Positions 1 through 4,400 of a stretch of DNA of 7,262 nucleotides are shown piece by piece. Position 1 is the first letter of the stretch; each line of letters begins with the position of its first letter. A model generated the notes under the pieces. The model was not told the DNA's origin, made no database searches, and saw nothing but the letters and a program-made list of their open reading frames with translations. This DNA comes from Chitinophagaceae bacterium (lineage in GTDB: Bacteria > Bacteroidota > Bacteroidia > Chitinophagales > Chitinophagaceae): the NCBI GenBank assembly GCA_016787105.1, contig JAEUVI010000274.1, positions 1 through 7,262 on the forward strand, in the 5' to 3' direction. A program made the translations under genes and the position numbers.

Positions 1-897
1 GAACAGGGAGTTATTTCAACCGGATCTATTGTTCTGGATACAGCTCTCGGTATAGGAGGCTTACCTAAGGGAAGAGTAGTAGAAATATACGGCCCGGAAT
101 CTTCAGGTAAAACAACCATTGCAACACACGTGATAGCTGAAGCACAAAAGAAAGGCGGTATGTGTGCTATTATAGATGCCGAGCATGCGTTTGACAGCAG
201 CTATGCTAAAAAACTCGGTGTGGATGTTGATAATCTTTTAATCTCTCAACCAGATTATGGTGAGCAAGGCCTGGAAATAGCCGACCGTTTAATTCTCTCA
301 GGCGCATTGGATGTAGTGGTGATTGACTCTGTGGCTGCATTGGTACCAAAAGGTGAATTGGAAGGTGAAATGGGTGACAGTAAAATGGGACTGCAGGCAA
401 GATTGATGAGCCAGGCACTGAGAAAATTGACAGCTACAATTGCAAAAACAAATACAATCTGCATTTTTATCAACCAGTTGCGTGAGAAAATCGGGGTTAT
501 GTTTGGTAACCCGGAAACAACAACCGGTGGTAATGCATTAAAATTCTACGCATCAGTCCGGTTGGATATACGCCGCAGCAGCCAGATAAAAGATGGTGAT
601 GAAGCAATCGGTAACCGGGTAAAAGTAAAAGTGGTAAAGAATAAGGTAGCGCCGCCGTTCAGGGCTGCAGAATTTGATATCATTTTCGGGGAAGGTATTT
701 CAAAAACCGGCGAAATCATTGATATGGGTGTAGAGCTGGGAATTGTGCAGAAAAGCGGAAGCTGGTTTAGCTATAATAATGATAAGCTGGGGCAGGGTCG
801 CGATGCTGTGCGCCAATTACTCACAGATAATCCGGAAATGGCAGCCGAAATTGAAGGAAAGATCAGGGAGAAGATTAAGGAAATACAAGCTTCATAG
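1..897 (+). CDS. recA: Recombinase RecA, 5'-truncated by the window edge
   Basis: RecA forms ATP-dependent filaments on single-stranded DNA, catalyses homologous strand exchange and, in most bacteria, triggers LexA self-cleavage. The reading frame is open from base 1 and gives 298 residues before TAG; a GTG at 130 is internal, not the start. Visible residue 1 aligns near E. coli residue 36, so about 35-40 N-terminal residues are missing. Seen in order (visible numbering): the ISTGS segment at 5-9, Walker A GPESSGKTT at 31-39 (K37), the catalytic glutamate in IDAEHAFD (E61), the adenine-stacking tyrosine (Y68), Walker B VVVIDS (D109), DNA loop L1 around 121-130 (EGEMGDSKMG), and loop L2 starting at Q159 and running through FGNPETTTGGNALKFYAS. 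All key residues are present, so the protein should be active. The C-terminus stops at IREKIKEIQAS, without the long acidic tail of E. coli RecA. An intrinsic terminator follows 80 bases downstream. Identity is near certain. Confidence 0.98.
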   Translation, partial: EQGVISTGSIVLDTALGIGGLPKGRVVEIYGPESSGKTTIATHVIAEAQKKGGMCAIIDAEHAFDSSYAKKLGVDVDNLLISQPDYGEQGLEIADRLILSGALDVVVIDSVAALVPKGELEGEMGDSKMGLQARLMSQALRKLTATIAKTNTICIFINQLREKIGVMFGNPETTTGGNALKFYASVRLDIRRSSQIKDGDEAIGNRVKVKVVKNKVAPPFRAAEFDIIFGEGISKTGEIIDMGVELGIVQKSGSWFSYNNDKLGQGRDAVRQLLTDNPEMAAEIEGKIREKIKEIQAS

Positions 898-977
898 TTT
901 TCGCTACCATCGTCTCTTCTGTTTTCAAATATATCAGTTCCTTACGAAGCTTAAGATGGGTTAGTAATATATAGTAG

Positions 978-1007
978 AAAATCCTGGCTGGTCCAGGATT
1001 TTTGTTT
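978..1007 (+). terminator. Intrinsic terminator after recA
   Basis: A perfect 10-bp stem (978-987 pairing with 993-1002; core ATCCTGG / CCAGGAT) encloses a five-base loop, CTGGT. The T-rich run TTTTTGTTTT overlaps the 3' arm and continues after it. This is the standard Rho-independent layout and it ends the recA transcript, so mgsA probably needs its own promoter downstream. Confidence 0.87.
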
Positions 1008-1052
1008 TGCTGAGTTCATCAATTTCTGCAATCGGCTATCAGAAGTTCTGAG

Positions 1053-1084
1053 TTCGCTATTTTTACTTTTTAATTTTTACTTTG
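1053..1084 (+). promoter_or_regulatory. Possible Bacteroidota-type promoter of mgsA
   Basis: The Bacteroidota consensus is TTTG around -33 and TAnnTTTG around -7. Here TTACTTTG at 1077-1084 matches the -7 element with one mismatch. TTCG at 1053-1056 lies 20 bases upstream and matches the -33 element with one mismatch. The setting supports a promoter, because the recA terminator ends just upstream. Transcription would then start close to the ATG at 1090, giving a very short or absent leader. The region is T-rich and includes two copies of TTTTTACTTT (1060-1069 and 1074-1083), so a chance match is quite possible. Confidence 0.28.
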
Positions 1085-1089
1085 TATTT

Positions 1090-1539
1090 ATGAGCATAAG
1101 AATCTTTGCAAAACGAAAAAAAATAGCACTGGTAGCCCACGATCATAAAAAAGCTGACCTGATAGAATGGGCGGTATATAATAAAACAGTTTTGGCAAAA
1201 CACAGGTTATATGCAACCGGTACTACAGGTACTTTGCTTGAGACGGCATTGGATCAATCCGTGACCAAATTTTTGAGTGGCCCACTGGGTGGTGATCAGC
1301 AGATAGGAGCGCAGATAGCGGAAGGAAAGATTGATGTATTAATATTCTTCTGGGATCCCATGGAAGCACAACCGCACGATCCGGATGTAAAGGCATTACT
1401 TCGTTTATCCGCCACATACAATATTCCTGTTGCATGCAACCGTGCGACAGCGGATTTTATTTTTACTTCACCGCTGATGCATGAGGATTATGAAGCTATT
1501 CTTCCCGATTATTCAAATTATACGCAACGTAAAATCTGA
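1090..1539 (+). CDS. mgsA: Methylglyoxal synthase
   Basis: This cytosolic lyase converts dihydroxyacetone phosphate to methylglyoxal and inorganic phosphate. It forms a bypass of lower glycolysis that releases phosphate when sugar phosphates accumulate. The product is 149 residues; E. coli MgsA has 152. Family landmarks are all present with a constant offset of -2 from E. coli: IALVAHDH (H17, D18), the phosphate-binding YATGTTG (41-47), LSGPLGGDQQIGA with the catalytic aspartate D69 (E. coli Asp71), and the FFWDPMEAQPHDPDVKALLRL block with H96 and D99 (E. coli His98 and Asp101). The C-terminal half includes ATADFIFTSP. The ATG at 1090 was chosen because it gives family length. No Shine-Dalgarno precedes it, which is normal in Bacteroidota. 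It lies 192 bases after recA, behind a terminator, and 176 bases before uvrB. Its toxic product alkylates DNA, which makes its repair-gene neighbours noteworthy. Confidence 0.97.
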   Translation: MSIRIFAKRKKIALVAHDHKKADLIEWAVYNKTVLAKHRLYATGTTGTLLETALDQSVTKFLSGPLGGDQQIGAQIAEGKIDVLIFFWDPMEAQPHDPDVKALLRLSATYNIPVACNRATADFIFTSPLMHEDYEAILPDYSNYTQRKI

Positions 1540-1715
1540 TTTTTTCTTTCAGCTCTTTACACGTAAAATACAAGCAGCCTGTAATCGAGAATAACCGGCA
1601 TTTTTCTTAGTATTTGTAAAATAATCAGAGTATTCTAATTGCAGGTGTAGTTTAATGCAGGCTCAGGTGTGCTAATTATATTAACTAAAAATGAAATAAA
1701 TTTACAGGCTTCATT

Positions 1716-3755
1716 ATGGCGTTTAAATTACAATCTTCCTATACACCTGCAGGTGATCAACCTGATGCCATACGCCAACTTACGGAGGGTATAGAAAATG
1801 GTGAAAAGCACCAGGTATTGTTGGGTGTAACCGGGTCGGGGAAAACATTTACTGTAGCCAATGTTATACAGAATACACAAAAGCCCACGCTTGTTCTCAC
1901 GCATAATAAAACATTGGTTGCTCAGTTATATGGCGAGTTCCGCCAGTTCTTTCCGGATAATGCAGTGGAGTATTTTGTTTCTTATTATGATTATTACCAA
2001 CCGGAAGCATATTTACCAGTTAGCGATGTATATATTGAAAAGGATTTATCCATTAATGATGAACTGGATAAACTACGTTTACGTGCGACATCAAGTTTAT
2101 TAAGTGGTAGAAGGGATATTATTGTTGTGGCTAGTGTGAGCTGTATTTATGGTATGGGCAATCCTACCGATTACGAAAACGGAATAGTGCGCATCAGCAA
2201 AGGACAGAATATTTCAAGGCAGGGCTTTTTGCATTCGCTTGTCAACTCTTTATATTCAAGAACAACCCTGGAATTTAATCGCGGTACTTTTCGGGTAAAA
2301 GGGGATACTGTTGATATCAACCTGCCTTATGTTGATTATGGTTACCGTATTACTTTTTTTGGCGATGAGATTGAGGAAATAGAAAGCATGGATGTAGTAA
2401 CGGGAAAGCGCATTGGAAAAATGGAAAACGCTGCTATTTTCCCTGCGAACTTATATGTAGCGCCAAAGGACATAATGCAGCAGGTGATATACGAGATACA
2501 GGATGAGATGCAGGCACAGGTTGAATATTTTAAAAGTACAGGAAAATTCATTGAAGGGCAACGATTGAAAGAAAGAGTAGAGTATGATTTGGAAATGATC
2601 CGTGAATTAGGTTATTGCAATGGTATAGAAAACTATTCACGATTTTTTGATCGCCGCCGTCCTGGTACAAGACCATTCTGTTTGCTGGACTACTTCCCTA
2701 AAGATTTCTTACTCGTGGTAGATGAGAGCCATCAGACCATACCACAGGTAAGCGGAATGTATGGAGGTGATAGAAGCCGCAAATTAATATTGGTTGATTA
2801 TGGCTTTCGTTTGCCATCGGCATTGGACAACCGGCCATTGAACTTTCATGAGTTTGAATCAATGATTAACCAAACGATATATGTTTCGGCTACGCCTGAC
2901 AGTTTTGAACTGGAAAAAACTGGCGGTGTTGTAGTAGAACAGGTTGTTCGCCCGACGGGATTATTGGATCCGCCAATTCAAATACGCCCAAGTGTAAACC
3001 AGATAGATGATTTGCTGGATGAAATAGACAAAACGATAAAGAAAGGCGATCGCGTATTGGTAACAACGCTTACAAAGCGAATGGCGGAGGAAATGGATAA
3101 ATACCTGCACCGAATTAATATCAAATCAAAATACATCCATAGCGAAGTGGATACATTGGAACGGGTAGAAATATTAAGGCAATTACGCCTTGGCGAAATT
3201 GATGTGCTTGTTGGTGTAAACCTGTTACGTGAAGGCCTGGATTTACCGGAGGTTTCCCTGGTTGCCATACTGGACGCGGATAAAGAAGGCTTTTTACGCA
3301 ACGAAAAATCGTTAACACAAACTGCAGGCCGTGCAGCTAGAAATGCGGATGGCTTCGTTATTTTTTATGCAGATAAAATGACAGAGAGCATGCAGAAGAC
3401 GATTGATGAAACGACAAGGCGAAGGGAAAAACAAGTTGCGTATAATATTGAACACAACATTACACCTACAACTGTAAAGAAATCAAAGCAACAGGTTTTC
3501 GCACAGACTTCTGTATTAGATATTAAGGGATATGACCCTGCAAATCCTTATGCTATTGCACCAGATGAGGATCTGATTACAATTGCTGCGGAAGAACAAG
3601 CCGAGTACAAAACAATACCGCAAATGGAAAAAGCTATTTCCAAAATCAAAAAAGATATGGAAAAAGCAGCAAGAGATCTGGATTTTATGGAAGCGGCAAG
3701 GCTACGTGATGAAATGTTTAGTATGCAGAAGCAATTGGAAGAAATGAAAAAGTAA
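1716..3755 (+). CDS. uvrB: Excinuclease ABC subunit UvrB
   Basis: UvrB is the central subunit of bacterial nucleotide excision repair. Loaded by UvrA, it verifies the lesion with limited helicase activity and recruits UvrC for incision. The gene is complete at 679 residues (E. coli 673). Seen in order: the N-terminal TPAGDQPDAI Q-motif region (10-19), Walker A GVTGSGKT (37-44), and the tyrosine-rich beta-hairpin YYDYYQPEAY (90-99) that inserts between the DNA strands. Further on are motif II DESH (336-339), motif III YVSATP (389-394), motif V around VGVNLLREGLDLPEV (499-513), motif VI QTAGRAARN (535-543), and a C-terminal UVR coiled coil (about 637-672) that contacts UvrC. Every catalytic motif is intact. 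The ATG at 1716 gives the family N-terminus; only a weak AGG at 1706-1708 lies upstream. There is no clear promoter in the 176-base gap and no SOS box that I can recognise. It shares a pathway with the downstream polA. Confidence 0.99.
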   Translation: MAFKLQSSYTPAGDQPDAIRQLTEGIENGEKHQVLLGVTGSGKTFTVANVIQNTQKPTLVLTHNKTLVAQLYGEFRQFFPDNAVEYFVSYYDYYQPEAYLPVSDVYIEKDLSINDELDKLRLRATSSLLSGRRDIIVVASVSCIYGMGNPTDYENGIVRISKGQNISRQGFLHSLVNSLYSRTTLEFNRGTFRVKGDTVDINLPYVDYGYRITFFGDEIEEIESMDVVTGKRIGKMENAAIFPANLYVAPKDIMQQVIYEIQDEMQAQVEYFKSTGKFIEGQRLKERVEYDLEMIRELGYCNGIENYSRFFDRRRPGTRPFCLLDYFPKDFLLVVDESHQTIPQVSGMYGGDRSRKLILVDYGFRLPSALDNRPLNFHEFESMINQTIYVSATPDSFELEKTGGVVVEQVVRPTGLLDPPIQIRPSVNQIDDLLDEIDKTIKKGDRVLVTTLTKRMAEEMDKYLHRINIKSKYIHSEVDTLERVEILRQLRLGEIDVLVGVNLLREGLDLPEVSLVAILDADKEGFLRNEKSLTQTAGRAARNADGFVIFYADKMTESMQKTIDETTRRREKQVAYNIEHNITPTTVKKSKQQVFAQTSVLDIKGYDPANPYAIAPDEDLITIAAEEQAEYKTIPQMEKAISKIKKDMEKAARDLDFMEAARLRDEMFSMQKQLEEMKK

Positions 3756-3767
3756 AAGTGTCTTTAA

Positions 3768-3781
3768 GGGATAAACATCCC
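3768..3781 (+). other. Small hairpin just after uvrB
   Basis: GGGAT at 3768-3772 pairs with ATCCC at 3777-3781 around the loop AAAC, 12 bases after the uvrB stop. It is a five-bp stem with no T-run behind it, so it is a poor Rho-independent terminator. It could instead help protect the 3' end of the uvrB message, or mean nothing. Confidence 0.25.
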
Positions 3782-3850
3782 GGCTATCGATAATCAATTG
3801 ACTGTAAGAGTATATTCAAGCAATATGTTGTTTTCATAGGGGAATTCATA

Positions 3851-3864
3851 TCGTAAGATTACGA
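3851..3864. repeat. Perfect short palindrome between uvrB and the small membrane protein gene
   Basis: TCGTAA (3851-3856) and TTACGA (3859-3864) form a perfect inverted repeat around a two-base centre, GA. Dyads of this size often serve as protein-binding sites, and this one lies 50 bases upstream of a possible -33 element. Only one copy is present in this gap, and I do not recognise it as a known operator, so a function is unproven. Confidence 0.25.
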
Positions 3865-3914
3865 GAAAATTTCGAGGAGATCTACCCAACTTTTTAAAAT
3901 AATCACTTATGGAC

Positions 3915-3943
3915 TTGCAAGCATATCAAATCCATTATATTTT
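3915..3943 (+). promoter_or_regulatory. Possible promoter of the small membrane protein gene
   Basis: TATATTTT at 3936-3943 matches the Bacteroidota -7 consensus TAnnTTTG except for the last base. CTTG, whose TTG lies at 3915-3917, sits 18 bases upstream in the -33 position. Transcription would begin near 3950 and leave a leader of about 43 bases before the ATG at 3993. The match is degenerate in AT-rich DNA, so confidence is low. Confidence 0.3.
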
Positions 3944-3992
3944 CGACCCGTAATCATCCATATCCAATTTAAAACTGAATAAATCCAATGTT

Positions 3993-4277
3993 ATGAAAAG
4001 ACGAATCCGTAAAGTGGTTAACTTCTTTGCGTTTAACCTCCTGTTTTTTGCGCTTTATCTCAATTTCATTCACAAAGACAAGCCGAGTATCGCTGTATCC
4101 CCAGCACCTTCACAGGTTGCCAATACTGCTGCTCTGTCTGGTAATGTACTTGTAACTAATCCAGAAAAATATCTTGATCAAAAAAATTCAAATACTGCTG
4201 CTGAAAATAGATCAGCACAGGATGCACATCCTGTAAAGACTGAAGAAACAGCAGCGCTGAAACTATCTGTCAACTAA
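3993..4277 (+). CDS. Small hypothetical protein with one N-terminal membrane segment
   Basis: I do not recognise this 94-residue product. It begins with a strongly basic stretch (K2, R3, R4, R6, K7), followed by a hydrophobic helix at about 8-26 rich in Phe and Leu. The helix is capped by the charged HKDK at 27-30. The positive N-terminus predicts an N-in orientation. The charged residues right after the helix and the lack of a convincing cleavage site favour a membrane anchor over a cleaved signal peptide. There is no lipobox cysteine. The remaining roughly 65 residues should lie in the periplasm; they are rich in Ala, Ser, Thr, Asn and Pro, carry no motif I know, and look disordered. Coding is supported by the clear anchor architecture, a strong terminator 30 bases after the stop, and a possible promoter upstream. 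No Shine-Dalgarno precedes the ATG. It sits alone between uvrB and polA, and no role in repair can be claimed. Confidence 0.6.
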   Translation: MKRRIRKVVNFFAFNLLFFALYLNFIHKDKPSIAVSPAPSQVANTAALSGNVLVTNPEKYLDQKNSNTAAENRSAQDAHPVKTEETAALKLSVN

Positions 4278-4306
4278 GTATTTCATAACAGCGTTTACAT
4301 ACAAAT

Positions 4307-4336
4307 AACCCCGGATTCTTCCGGGGTTTGCTTTTT
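4307..4336 (+). terminator. Intrinsic terminator before polA
   Basis: A perfect nine-bp stem, AACCCCGGA (4307-4315) with TCCGGGGTT (4320-4328), closes a four-base loop, TTCT. The T-run TGCTTTTTT follows. The GC-rich core makes this the strongest terminator in the window. It ends the transcript of the small membrane protein gene, and possibly of uvrB as well, so polA should have its own start in the 64 bases between here and its ATG. Confidence 0.92.
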
Positions 4337-4366
4337 TAATGCTACAGCTAAGCTGAAATCAAGCCG

Positions 4367-4397
4367 TTCGAAAGTTCGTTTTCCGCCCTTAACTTAG
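4367..4397 (+). promoter_or_regulatory. Possible promoter of polA
   Basis: TAACTTAG at 4390-4397 matches the -7 consensus TAnnTTTG with one mismatch. TTCG at 4367-4370 lies 19 bases upstream and matches the -33 TTTG with one mismatch. A promoter is expected here because a strong terminator ends at 4336. If used, transcription would start at or just inside the ATG at 4401, implying a leaderless message or a start elsewhere. The evidence is weak. Confidence 0.2.
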
Positions 4398-4400
4398 CAT

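Noticed and set aside
743..964. A 73-codon + strand frame overlapping the recA 3' end and running into the terminator region.
   Set aside because: It is out of frame with recA across conserved RecA sequence and shows no protein-like features beyond the recA stop.
1010..1055. CTGAGTTC repeated at 1010-1017 and 1048-1055.
   Set aside because: Two eight-base copies in a short AT-rich gap are not enough to call a repeat family or an operator.
1527..1569. ACGTAAAAT at 1527-1535 and 1561-1569, around the mgsA stop codon.
   Set aside because: One copy lies within the mgsA coding sequence, and the repeat is only nine AT-rich bases. Chance is the simpler explanation.
1608..1616. TAGTATTTG as a -7 element of a uvrB promoter.
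   Set aside because: It has three bases rather than two between TA and TTTG, and no TTTG-like element at a suitable distance upstream.
1642..1670. CAGGTGT repeated at 1642-1648 and 1664-1670 upstream of uvrB, considered as a damage-response operator.
   Set aside because: The copies are seven bases, directly oriented and 22 bases apart. No known LexA-type box matches them, and the sequence alone gives no support for regulation.
3909..3953. A 14-codon mini-ORF (MDLQAYQIHYIFDP) upstream of the small membrane protein gene, considered as a leader peptide.
   Set aside because: It overlaps the possible promoter, lacks a run of regulatory codons, and has no attenuator hairpin after it. A frame this short is expected by chance.
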